Shown here: positions 35,345 to 45,490 of the stretch, one piece after another
Layout of the letters: each line of letters begins with the position of its first letter
How positions within the stretch are numbered: the first letter of the stretch is position 1
NCBI GenBank assembly: GCA_006384855.1
Contig: VCJN01000434.1
Coordinates: 1-64,000 of the forward strand
Direction of reading: 5' to 3'
Length of the DNA: 64,000 bases
From: Tetraselmis striata
Lineage: Eukaryota; Chlorophyta; Chlorodendrophyceae; Chlorodendrales; Chlorodendraceae
Notes under the pieces: generated by a model
What the model saw: the letters and a program-made list of their open reading frames with translations, nothing else
Database searches by the model: none
Told to the model about the DNA's origin: nothing
Translations under genes and position numbers: made by a program

Positions 35345-35700
35345 TCACTGACGGCATGTCTCGCTCTCCATCATCTCCCGGGCCGTCCGCCGCCTCACCC
35401 CGCGCACCCTAGCAGCCGCGCGTGCCTTCTCGGAAGCCTCACACACGGCGGCGCGAGTCGCGTCGTGGAACGCGTCCCTGACATGGCGGAACTCCTCCCT
35501 CGCCGCGGCCGTGGTCGGGCAGGGAACTGCCCGCCGATGGGTCGCCATGCATGGGTACTTTGGGGCCGCACAAAGCCGGGGTGCCGTCGCAGCAACACTC
35601 CCACTCCGTCCGTTGGCCGCAGTACACGCATGACGGGCGTCCGGCAGGACACGCACATGATAGTGCATGTGGCCGCCTCCCGCCACTGCTCATAGTGCTC
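35345..35700 (-). pseudogene. Cysteine-rich zinc-ribbon fragment, PiggyBac-like C-terminus
   Basis: The minus strand encodes RPSCVYCGQRTEWECCC followed by DGTPALC. After a frame change it continues YPCMATHRRA and a basic helix-rich tail ending at 35,345. The CxxC...CxC...C...CxxxH arrangement resembles the zinc ribbon at the end of PiggyBac-type transposases. The main transposase domain was not recognised, and two frames must be combined, so this is a fragment at best. Confidence 0.25.
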
Positions 35701-35703
35701 CAG

Positions 35704-36650
35704 TTAACATGGCGACGAGCAAGTCGGCATGTCCCGCATGTGGCTGCGGGGCGGGTGGCGCGAGCGCAGCCTCGCTCGCCTCGACAACCCCCTCAGCCCT
35801 ATCAGTCGCCTCAACCACGGCCTCCTCCGCATCCTGACGCGGCGCATCAGGCGCATCATCGTCGCATGGCAGGGCGTCCCCCCCCCCCCCCCCCCCGCAA
35901 CGGCGCCGTCGGCGGTGGCAAACGCCATTGTGGCGGGGTGCTGTGAGGAGGTGGCCCTAGACATAGGTGGGGCCGGCACCACGAGGTGTTGCTCCATATG
36001 CGGTGTGGGTGCGGATGCGGTGCGGTTCCTGACGCGACAGCTCCGTCGCACATGCACCAGCACCCGCATCCCACGCCTGCTGCGCTTACCACCACCCGGC
36101 ATGTTTCCTTTGGGAGGCGTTTCATCCGCGTCGGAGCTGAGCGGCGGTGCCGGTGTGGGTGTGGATACTGCCCGGCCATTAGGGCTCACGCCGCCCGCCG
36201 CTCCGCCGACCCACGCCGCGGCGTGTGCTGTGCCCCGCATAGTCGCCTCGAATATATTATACATGACGCGGGGACGGGGGGGGGGGGGGATTCTAGCGTT
36301 TCGTAGGTCGGCGGAACGGCGTGCGAAGCTGCGGCTGGCGAAGGTGGTGGAAGTGAGCGTGGCGGCGTCGGCGGCGTATTATTGTGCGTGCATGCGTGCG
36401 CAACCCGGCGGCAGCAAGCGCCGGACTCGGCGTGTGCCGGCGGCAGAGCTTCGAGGCCATGGACACGGTACGGGATGCCAAGTCTGGCTAAGCAACTGCC
36501 GAGGCTGGCGGCTTAACCCCCATGTCCGGCGGCTGAGGGACGGGAAGTGCGTAGAAGTTGATCGCCAAAGCGGGCATATAAGCCTGGCTGTGCTAGGTTC
36601 ATATTCAGTAATGGCGGTTTGTGCTAAGTAATTCGTAGGGATGGACCATG
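35704..36650. other. Long overlapping frames on both strands, not recognised
   Basis: The plus strand is open 35,729-36,631 (300 codons) across a poly-C run. The minus strand is open 36,264-35,704. Composition is Arg/Ala/Pro-rich on both, typical of GC-rich DNA without selection. A stretch around EEVALDIGGAG...CSICGVG on the plus strand is the most protein-like part. No splice model or domain found. Confidence 0.2.
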
Positions 36651-36983
36651 CAGCGCAGGTAGGGGGCGGTATAAAAGAGGCCGGGCACATATACTGCTCC
36701 ACGAAACGACACTGTCGCACGTGTAGTTGAATAGACCCCCCCCCCCCCCCCCCCCCCCCGCCCGCCGGGTCGGCCCGCCGACCCGCCACGGCTTGTAATA
36801 TCTGTCATGCATCACCGGGGTATGTGTGAGTGGATGCCCCGCCGCCACATCCCCCCCCCCCCCCCCCCCCCCCCCCAATTACACTTGTGCACTCATAATT
36901 TTGGGCTGGTTTCGGAGCAGTACATGTACGTATGTATATATATACAATGCAACGTAGGACGCGCGCGGAAAGAGGCGGGGCTG

Positions 36984-37208
36984 GCGGAGTGCATTGGCGG
37001 TGCGTAGAGTAGCGTGTTGGTGAGATTCGGGGTGCATCGGACGCCGGATGCCCATCCACACGGCGTAAAAGACGCGTAATACTCACACTGTATTCACACA
37101 CAAATGTGTGAAACCGGACATTCCGTGCCGGATGGATGGGAATACGGCGTCCGATGCAGCCAAAGCCCTAGCAACACGCTATTCTATGCACCGCCAATGC
37201 ACTCCGCC
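36984..37208. repeat. Palindromic element A
   Basis: The left arm starts GCGGAGTGCATTGGCGGTGC and passes TAGCGTGTTG and TGCATCGGACGCCG. The right arm returns GGCGTCCGATGCA, AACACGCTA and GCACCGCCAATGCACTCCGC. The centre is near CACACAAATGTGTG. Arms are about 95 bp with few mismatches, so the strand can fold into a long hairpin. Confidence 0.75.
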
Positions 37209-37350
37209 AGCACCGCCTCATTCTCCGTCAATTTCGAAAATGCCTTCACATTATCCACCGCTAATTGCAATTCCCACCGTGTAATGTTGTCACGATGTGC
37301 GCACACAACAACACTTACTACCGGTTCCCACGCGGATGGAGGCGGGGCTT

Positions 37351-37571
37351 GCGGAGTGCATTGGCGGTGCATAGACTAGCGTGCTGCAAATACTTGGGGT
37401 GCATCGGACGCGGGATGCCCATCCACCCGGCGTAAAAGACGCGTAATATTCACACTATGGTCACACACAATTGTGTGAAAACCGGACATTCCGTGCCGGA
37501 TGGATGGGAATACGGCGTCCGATGCTGCCAAAACCCCAGCAACACGCTATTCTATGCACCGCCAATGCACT
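37351..37571. repeat. Palindromic element B
   Basis: Close relative of element A in the same orientation, with the same ends and centre (CACACACAATTGTGTG). Some A/B differences occur in only one arm, so the arms are drifting independently. Confidence 0.75.
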
Positions 37572-38015
37572 ACATCCGCAACCCCCGCCTCATTTCCAGT
37601 CGTACGTGCTTGTGCACGCACGGAATGCTTGCACTGCTCCGAAACCACTGTCACATACCCCGCTCATTGGGTACCGATTGCGGCGCATGCACGGCTGGAT
37701 ATTTGTTTACATATACCCCCCGGGGGGGGGGGGGGGTGCACAGCGTCCCGCTACTCACCCTGCATTGGATTAGGGGCGACGATTGCAAACAAGACGAGGA
37801 GGCGCGCATGTACTACTCCGAAACCACGCGATGTGCCCGGTGACCTCCATATCCAGCACGTCCACCGATGCAAGTAATAAGGACAAGACCCCCCCCCCCC
37901 CCCTCCCCCGAAGTGGAGGAAGTGTAGGAGTACAACCGGAGCATGACGTGATCCATTGTCGCTTATTTACAAGCACGGGCGGTGCTGCAAGGGCGGTGCT
38001 GCCATACCCGATCGT

Positions 38016-39367
38016 CTACGGCGGGATGGAGGCGGCAGCGGCAGCAGCAAGAGCCGCAGCCTCAGCAGCAAGCCGCAGCTCCTTCGCGCTTGCATGGATG
38101 CTGGCGTAGTCCTCGTCGCTGTACAAATGCTTTGACAACACAGCATGATCCCCAAAGTGGGCCACATACTGCGCCGCCCACTCGTGATTGCGTTTCTCCG
38201 CAACATCTCTGCGGGGGGTGATGTGTGGGTAGAGTGCCTCGTTGTAGGCTGCCATGAACGGCGTGTACTAGGTAGGGTCGTCCGCACGGCCGCAGCCAGG
38301 CAGTCCTAGAAGGCGCCCCTGCCCGTACAAGCGAACATTGCCACGCCCGCGACACTTGGGACAGGGGTTACCACCGGGCAGCTCAAATGGGGCGCCCACG
38401 GGCCCGCGGTGCGTCGTGTCCGACCCAAACATGTACCCATGGTATTGTTTCATGTAGGGCATGTCCTCCTCGGGGACACCCATGCCACGCTCCAAGTCCT
38501 CCAGGGGCTGCATCAAGTTCTTGTGGCTCATGATGAAGTCGGCAACTCCCGGATCTGTCTCCGCCAGCGTCCTCTCCGTGAGGCGGTGATCCTCGTGGCC
38601 CGTTTCATGTCAACACATGGATGGCACTCAGTCCCCGCCCCCGCCCCCGCCCCCGCCATCGGCCTGGGGGGGGGGGGGGGGGGGCGCACCGAGTACCGAA
38701 TGTGCTTCACGGCATCTATGAAGCTCACTTCTGGCCCGCGATACACCTCAGTGGGGCGGCAGTGGCACGTGCATGCAAGGATGGCATGCAGATTTGGAGC
38801 CTGCCCATCAATGTAAGTGATCTGAGCGGGGGCATCCGCCGAAGTGAACAGCTACGCGATCACCGGCCACGACCAAAACCCTGGTGCTAGCTCGCCGGCC
38901 TTCTCGGCACCAGCCACGAAAGCACGCCGCAATTCCAGCAAGGCGGCAAACAAGGCCTTCCTGCAAGGCACACGCTCAGAATAAGCGACGCACGAGTCAT
39001 GGGCTGAACGAGAAACAAAAGGGGTTACAGAACGCGGCCACTGCAAAGAACACACCATCTGGAGCATGCTCGACACATGGTTCGTTCTCCAAGCAGTTGG
39101 TGTTGCTGCAACCGCTAATGCCTTCCTTGCTGTGACGGCAGACTTCTGCAGCTTCGCCGCGTGGGTCCAAGTGTCCTTCAGTGTTGACAGGGCCGGAATT
39201 TTGAAATGGGACCAAAACGCCACATCCATGCGATCGACGACATCGTCCCATAACTCCTTGCCCTTGCCACGATCCTTCAGACGCCGTGGCCTCATGAGGC
39301 GCATTGTGCCGAGAAGCTTCTCCAAGCCGTGGCTTGACTTGACGTGCAACATAGGCAGCTTCTAAGC
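38016..39367 (-). pseudogene. Unrecognised multi-exon, probably transposon-encoded gene
   Basis: An ATG at 39,352 follows the acceptor-like CAGCTTAG. The frame (MLHVKSSHGLEKLLGTM, DRMDVAFWSHFKIPALSTL) runs to a TAG near 38,852. It then continues in the same frame (LFTSADAPAQITYIDG, VYRGPEVSFIDAVKHIRYS) to a donor near 38,690. The next exon, from about 38,610 (LTERTLAETDPGVADFI, GNPCPKCRGRGNVRLYG with a CxxC pair), has an in-frame TAG at 38,270-38,268. It continues YTPFMAAYNEALYPHITP to 38,016. The first TAG could lie in a possible 42-bp intron (GTGATC...GCTCAG). The second cannot easily be spliced out. No known domain. The neighbourhood suggests a mobile-element gene. Confidence 0.35.
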
Positions 39368-40170
39368 TGGCTGCGGCTTTACCCCGCCGTCGCTAGTGTC
39401 GGTGCGCTGAGCAGCGCGGGGCGGTCCGAGTGCCGGTGTTGTGGGGTTTAACAACGGCGTTCCGAGTAGGACCGCCCTTGCAGCGGCGGGGCTCACGAAG
39501 GGCGTGGGATGCTGCTGCTCCATGGCGGCCACCCCCTAACCTCCCGTCGTCGGCAAAGTAGTGGATGTAGGACCCACGGGGCGGGAGTGTCTCCAGGGAC
39601 GGATAGAGTTGCCCGAAGCCGGCGCGCGATTTGAAAACACTCGGTAGGAGTCGTCGGGCGGTCCGAGGCACGCTTGGTAGGCGAACGTGCCAGATCGTGG
39701 CCTCCTTGCAAGTGCGAGACCATGTTCGTGGCTATTTCGGTCGCCATGTACAATTCACAAGGAACTAGACAGGAAACGAGAGAACATGGTCCTTAGACCG
39801 TTACGGGCCTGACATACCACCAAGGCACAGTTCTTGGTGGTGTTTTTGTACTACGAGGACATTGGTCCTTCGACCTTCGGTTATGAAGAAGGACAGTTTT
39901 TTGCGAGTACGGGATTACACTGAAACAACTACGAACACCAAAGTTGGCCATTCATCACGCGTTGCGGAAGGTCCCTAGTGCGCGCCGAAAAAAATGGAAA
40001 CTGCTCGTCAGCAATAAAATGCGCAAAACTCGCCGCCTAAAACAGGCGTGCATAAGGTCACATTGGGGCTGTAAATAATTGTGTGAGGTACTTTGTCGCA
40101 CTCGCACCCGCACCCGCAAAGTCCGCGCACCGTGGTTCGCGCGCGGCGGGCCCGTCTCACTTCGAGGGAA
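39368..40170. other. No gene model; possible minus-strand exon and hairpin
   Basis: A minus-strand ATG near 39,747 opens a frame (MATEIATNMVSHLQGG), and an overlapping frame reads LETLPPRGSYIHYFADDG. These could be first exons of the 38-39.4 kb gene. A short hairpin (ACCACCAAGG...CTTGGTGGT) lies at 39,821-39,843. Nothing else was recognised. Confidence 0.3.
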
Positions 40171-40177
40171 TCTGCCC

Positions 40178-40250
40178 TCTGTGGGAATCGAACCTGCGCA
40201 CGGGCGTGCGCGCTTACGGAGAGCGCAACTTACACGCTCAGGCCGCAGCC
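40178..40250 (-). tRNA. tRNA-like sequence (type II-like), possibly a pseudogene or SINE head
   Basis: The minus strand has a perfect B-box GGTTCGATTCC. It also has an A-box-like GGCCTGAGCGTG, a possible anticodon stem GCGCT/AGCGC with loop CTCCGTA, and a long variable-arm hairpin GCGCACG-CC-CGTGCGC. A clean acceptor stem and T stem could not be formed, so this is probably a decayed tRNA or tRNA-derived promoter. Confidence 0.3.
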
Positions 40251-40494
40251 CGAGAGTGACGCGTTGTTTTGTAATCTACACCCGTTACCGATCGGGTCGC
40301 TTTACCGCGTAGGACACTACCGATTTGAAGTTGAGCCGTCAAAAACCCGTTCATTACTTTTGACGCCTGGAGTACTTATGTATACCTGATGATGCGCGCA
40401 GCAACTACGGCTGCCTTGGTATACCTGTGCGATACTGATGGTACCGACGGGCGGACCCGAAACCAGAAATACAGGATCCCACAAAAGTCTCCGC

Positions 40495-41790
40495 AACTTT
40501 TATGGGTACGCTGATTTGGATTTGGTCGCTTCTAGTCGGTAAACCCACGCATAGTCTACGCCATTGCAGCCATTGCGAGGATAACCATGTAAGAGCGTCC
40601 ACATGCTGTGCTAGGGCCAATGCGATGGCGCGCGCGGCGCCTGTCGTGCGGCACTACCAGTGGTGCTGTAATAAGTGCTGCACAGCCGGGCTGTGAACGG
40701 TTTGAGCGCACGGCGCGGCGACACTTGCATATGAAGAACCGTGTTTTCCTCCCATAGTCGCCGAGATGCATGTGTTGGCCATCTACCCCATGCCGCGCGG
40801 CGCATGGTTTGGAGCCTGGTCAGCTAGCGGGCTGCATGCGACATTCGCAAACTGGCTGTTCGCCCTGCAAGAAGCAGTAATATTGCAATCACGTTGTAAT
40901 AAATAACATTTCGACGTTTCATTGAACCGGGCTTAAAACAAGTGCGATGAAAAGCCCGTGACTTGCGCTTTCCAACGCACTAATTTTCAGCCCTATCCAA
41001 TAAAACATCGAAATGTTATTGGCTGTCAAAGTTCCCCCCTTGTTCTGGTATCCCAGCCAGCCCACTCACTGTGGGTGGGCCCGCATGATGGGGGCATTTC
41101 ATGTGCCCTTCCACGCAAGCTCCCATGTTCGAGGAGCCCTTGGATAGGTCTCCACGTTGCGCGGACCCCGTCATCATTTTGGCTTCTCCCCTTGAATGAT
41201 AGATGACATGTGTTACAACATGTGCGCAGAACTGTGCAGCAGTGGCGACATTGCTGTCGAGGGGGCTTAGCCTACGGTGCTGATGGCATAACCATGCATG
41301 CACCTATGGAATCGAAGGCACTTCATGTGTGCTACTTTCACCCGGCGAGACGCGGCCAACGGCGCTTGTCTTGCAGCTTGGAAAGTTGGGGATGATTGGT
41401 CCCATCACGACGGCGGCATTACTTGCACACTCTCATGGAAATGCCATGCATTGCATCCTTAGCATCGGTAGCGTGCATGGATTGCGCTCAAGCTCGGTCG
41501 TCTTACAACGCATGCATACGTGCACCCACAACCGGCAGCGCGCGGGCAAATGCGATGGATGGTAACTACGCCGCCAACAAGTTGCCCCCTATTCATTGCC
41601 CGTTTTTTCTGTTGTTTTAGCCATGTGCCAAACAGTGCCATTGCCGAAGAACATTTCTAAAAGTGCGATAACCGGGAGAAATAGCTGCCTCCTTGGCGTA
41701 GAAGGCTTGCATACACGGGATTACAAGGCTCCATGGCCCCATGGCTTGGGCACCAAGCAGGCGAGGACACGCGCGGATTTTCTATGTGCA
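40495..41790. repeat. Old diverged copy of the 6.7-kb unit core
   Basis: Collinear with 52,466-54,500 and 59,215-61,240 (landmarks CGCTTCTAGTCGGTAAACCC, the 115-bp hairpin, TCACCCGGCGAGACGCGG and AACTACGCCGCCAACAAG) but visibly more diverged. It lacks the LINE insert found in both other copies, so it preserves the pre-insertion state. Confidence 0.8.
40903..41019. repeat. Conserved 115-bp hairpin, copy 1
   Basis: Complementary arms of about 50 bp: ATAACATTTCGACGTTT...AGTGCGATG pairs with CGCACTAATTTT...AAACATCGAAATGTTAT around a short loop CCCGTGACTT. The same fold is kept in copies 2 and 3. It could be a MITE or a structured RNA. Confidence 0.7.
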
Positions 41791-44627
41791 AAGACTTATG
41801 TGGACTGGTGTAGTACTCACTTGAGTAACATCGTCATGCAAGTGCTTGCCGCACTCTACAGAAAAAGCAGTGTATATTCGACGCAATTTGCATGGCCGTC
41901 GAAGGTGTTGTTGCGCATGACCGACCGCACTAGTGGGTGAGATTGGGAAGCGTAGCTAGACTTGAAGGTTGGCGGCAGCCCACTCGAATGGACTCAGCAG
42001 CATCCGGACCTGCCCGGAAGTCATGGACCAGGTGAGGAAGGACCAGCGGTGGAAGAAGCGCACCGCTCTTCTTCGGACCGCCAGCACCAACAACAAGGGC
42101 ATGACAGGAAAGTCTTATTGATGCCCACATGCACATGCAAAGCTGGGTTGATCAGCAAGATACTATTTCAGCCAGCCATCGCGCCGTTTCTTTCAGGAAC
42201 GACCTGTCAACCCCCCCCCCCCCCCCCCCATTTTCCCTATCACCAACCCACGTTGTGCATCTCCTCCATTCGCTTTCAATCCAAAACCTGATTAGCCGGA
42301 GTGCTAAATGCACACCCAGCGTAGCCTGTAAATGCCCCTGACATGGCACCGTGGAGACTGGCAGCACCGTGTGAACCCTCATAACAGTGCGGCCTGGCCA
42401 ATAAAATTTGGAATAATTGCACTGTATTCATGCATCTGCTGATGCGCAACAGTAGCGGGCCAACATCCCTATGCAATAAATCAACACTGCAGCCTGGCGT
42501 CTGGAGCCTGTCACGTGTCAAACTTGAATGCTGCTCGTCCTGCACACATGCAACACTTCCCTGGACCAGTTGAGTGTCTGATACAACGTGGCCAAACCAA
42601 GCCACAAAATGGGAGTGAAATACCCAGGGGCAACATTCACAGGCATAGACTCCAGGCATAAGTGCGCGCGCGCGTATGTGTGTGTGCGTGTGTGTGATCA
42701 TGTATGCCGCAGCAGCACAGTGATCCGGCGCCCCCATGACAACAAAGCAGGTGCTTGTTTGTCAGCACATTCACATCACGACCATAGCGCAGCGCAAAGT
42801 TGGTGGCGAGTGTGCGCCTACGTGAATTCTGTTGGCCCATGCGCTGCGTAAAAACAGCAGCTCACACGTGGCGTAGCGACTCACCTCCACAGCAGATACA
42901 TTGGAAGAGTATACATGCAAGATGTTAATGCCCATTGGGGTCCCTGCTTCTCGTTTTGTGCTTACTGAGCTGCTACCGAGAAGCAACGTTAGATTCATCA
43001 GCAAGCATTTCGTAGAGGCATCCATTGACGCTTTGACGAAGTTGCTGCTATCTTTGTCCTTGGCGGTTAGCTGGGGGGGGGGGGGGGGAGGTGATCACAC
43101 CCATTCCACGACAAGCGCTTCAAAGCGCGAGCTGCCGACGTTTTTCACAGAGTGTGTGGACGGCCCCGACTGCCAGAAGCACTGCCCAGCGACGTCATTC
43201 TCCTCCTTGCACTTGTGGAACCCAGAATCTTTGTCCCCCTTGACCTCCAGCTTGCTGCGCTGCACGATCACTGTAAACATACACGGCATCCAGCAACATA
43301 TCGTGAAACAGACCTTCCGGCACGCAAGCAGGTTAACAGGTCACAAAATTGAATAGTGACATATGATTGGGTTGGCAGGCCGCAAAAGTAATGAACTGAT
43401 ATGCACCATCAGGTGAAGGATTCCGTAGTAGTATATTAGTAGTATATTCTGATTAACTTCCTGGTGCATAAAGTTTGCATTGTTAACGAGGGGGGCATAA
43501 CCAACAACATACAATGATCCGAGCGAGTCGGTACAGTATGTGAATAAGAGCCAGCAATGTTGAAACCTGAGGGCGCGCTTGCCGAGCTCCCCGCCAATGA
43601 TCCGCTCAATTGCGCAACGCCCCGGCAGCAGCACGTACCTGTGAAGGCGCAGAAGGGCCATGGATGCTTCCCTGTCTCCTCGCCCGGCTCCAGCGTCAGG
43701 CGGTATGTCCTGAAGCGCACCTGCTCGTCCTCCATGATGTACCCGTGGGACTGCATGGGCGTCTCTGTCCTGAGCCGCGGCCGCTTCAGCGCCTCCGCGC
43801 CCACGAAGAAGAGCGGCGAGGTGTTGGTGTCCAGAGCCTGAGGGGTGCCATGCCGCTGCTTAGCATTCCGCGGGACCCTGCACAGGAATATGAATACAGA
43901 AATACGAAGTACACCAAAGACTTTGGCGGTGGCTGTCCTGGCAGCTGGGAGGGACCTTGATGCGGTGGATCAAAGGATCTTTATCGGTGACCAGAGAGCA
44001 AAAGCAGCTGCCATACCTGCAGGACGGGGGGTACCCCAAACAGCATACATGCCAGCATCAGGCTACGCCTGGGCCGCGCACACAAGCCATGCTACTTGCA
44101 GGCATGCCTCCCCCCCCCCCGGGTCAGTGTCACAGCGCCAGGATTTGCATCATGACAGGATTGCTTCGGTGGCGAGATGACAGGCGCCACTCAGCACATT
44201 CACAGCAGCCCCGCCTTACGGTGGCGTCATGGTGCCCGTGTCAAACTCGCCCGCAGCGTTGAGCACCTCCCCCTGGACTGCTCCGTTGACCCCCAGCATC
44301 GCAAAGAAGGTGGGACGGTCGTGCCTGCGATGGACAACCAAATCGCACCCCACCCAAGCAGTGTCTGAGTGCATACGAACTGCTGTGCATGAATGACCCG
44401 GAGTCGCCGGGCCTGGCTGCTTTGCAAGTCACTGTTGGGGGCCTGGCAGAGCGCCCATGGCGGTTCCTTACTTGTGCAGAAGGGTTTGCGAGCCAGGTGG
44501 AACCGTCACTTCATACACCCTGATGTACTCATTCTCGAACTTTTGCCTGGGTGTGCGGGATGTCTTCACGGTCAAGCCTTTCTCTGGCTCGCCCCCGGCA
44601 TGACATCGAGGTAACACGCACGCTAGG

Positions 44628-44632
44628 GGGTG
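44628..44632. repeat. Target-site duplication GGGTG, left
   Basis: Directly adjoins the 5' LTR. It is matched by GGGTG at 51,365-51,369 after the 3' LTR and present once at the empty site 58,110-58,114 in the second tandem unit. Confidence 0.9.
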
Positions 44633-45103
44633 TGTTGACGAACACTGGTCGAAGCAGGTGATCAACTGGTCCACTGAAGTGTAAGTGAGCCCATCTGGCT
44701 TATAGGCAAATAGGCCTGATGATAATATATTCGTAATAGTGCAGTATAAATTACGGCTACTGCGCAGAAATGATGGAATGTACTGGTACTATCAAGTGAC
44801 ATATACTGGACCTGCAGAGCAAGACAGGTGTGAGGCATGTGAAGACATGCCTCATATAACACTTCATCAAACACACCCAGATTTCTGACAGGTGTCCGAC
44901 TGAACCTGAATAGCCTTTTAGATATTGGAACCAGATCAAGAAGCATGAGAAATGGACAGATGAGCAGATGGAGCATGCCCCTAGCAAGGGCATTCTGCAG
45001 ATGAGAATATAATGGGACATTTCTCATCATTTGTAATTACAATATTCTGATCCCACAGACTCTGTCCCAACAGCAAGCTAGGAATGCTCCGAAACCATCA
45101 AGA
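44633..45103 (+). repeat. 5' LTR (471 bp)
   Basis: Begins TGTTGA and ends TCAAGA, a near-perfect terminal inverted repeat. Apart from the fourth-from-last base (A here, T in the 3' LTR) the two LTRs read the same. AT-rich stretches near 44,725-44,760 (ATAATATATT, AGTATAAA) are plausible promoter elements. Confidence 0.95.
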
Positions 45104-45116
45104 GGTTATGGCTAGC
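45104..45116 (+). promoter_or_regulatory. Primer-binding site, half-tRNA initiator-Met type
   Basis: GGTTATGG starts immediately after the LTR. It is complementary to CCAUAACC, the anticodon loop (CAU) of initiator tRNA-Met. Copia-type elements such as Drosophila copia and Volvox Osser are known to prime from an internal iMet fragment in the same way. The match extends only about 8 bases here. Confidence 0.6.
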
Positions 45117-45490
45117 TACACGACTCAAAGCTTCCACTGCTTCTAGCCTGCTGTTCAGTTCTTCGTGCCTGTGTGCCTGTGTGCCTGGAGCTGTGTGCTC
45201 GCCTACTTCGTGCCAGCTTTGTGCTTACTTTGTGCCAGCAGCTTCGCTGCTGAGGAGGGGAAACTGTGTGCCTCTCTCAAACGACTTGTCAAACCCCTGG
45301 CCAGCTCTCTCTCGGCAAAACTCGACCGTTCTCTACCTGAGAAGCAACCCAGCTCCGAGCTCTTCTGCCCCCTTCTCAGCCCCACTCAGCTCCACTCTCT
45401 GATTGTGGCTGTGACAACCGATCGTCTCAACTTTGGCAAAGCCCCCCCCCCTGTCAGTCTCTCCGACTGTGTAGCTGACTCCCTTGCATC

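Larger units (their letters stand above)
36908..37646. mobile_element. Large inverted-repeat structure enclosing two palindromes
   Basis: GGTTTCGGAGCAGT at 36,908-36,921 is matched by its exact complement at 37,633-37,646. Additional complementary sequence lies just inside (GTACGT..., GGAAA-GAGGCGG). Two related 220-bp palindromes lie between. The arrangement suggests a foldback or MITE-type transposon carrying a tandem-duplicated core. Two poly-C runs (36,737-36,759 and 36,851-36,876) lie just to the left. Confidence 0.5.

Noticed and set aside
31399..38270. Non-standard genetic code with TAA/TAG as glutamine (as in some ulvophycean algae)
   Set aside because: The coiled-coil gene (over 50 glutamines), the kinase, the cupin exons and the copia polyprotein use only CAA/CAG for glutamine. 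One of the interrupting stops is TGA. Decay by C-to-T change explains the pattern without a code change.
42660..42700. GCGCGC-TGTGTG stretch as a regulatory Z-DNA site
   Set aside because: Alternating purine-pyrimidine sequence alone is not evidence of regulation, and it is simply duplicated with the 6.7-kb unit.
44662..45030. 122-codon minus-strand ORF in the LTR, repeated at 50,923-51,291
   Set aside because: It lies wholly within the LTR, is duplicated only because the LTRs are identical, and has no domain.
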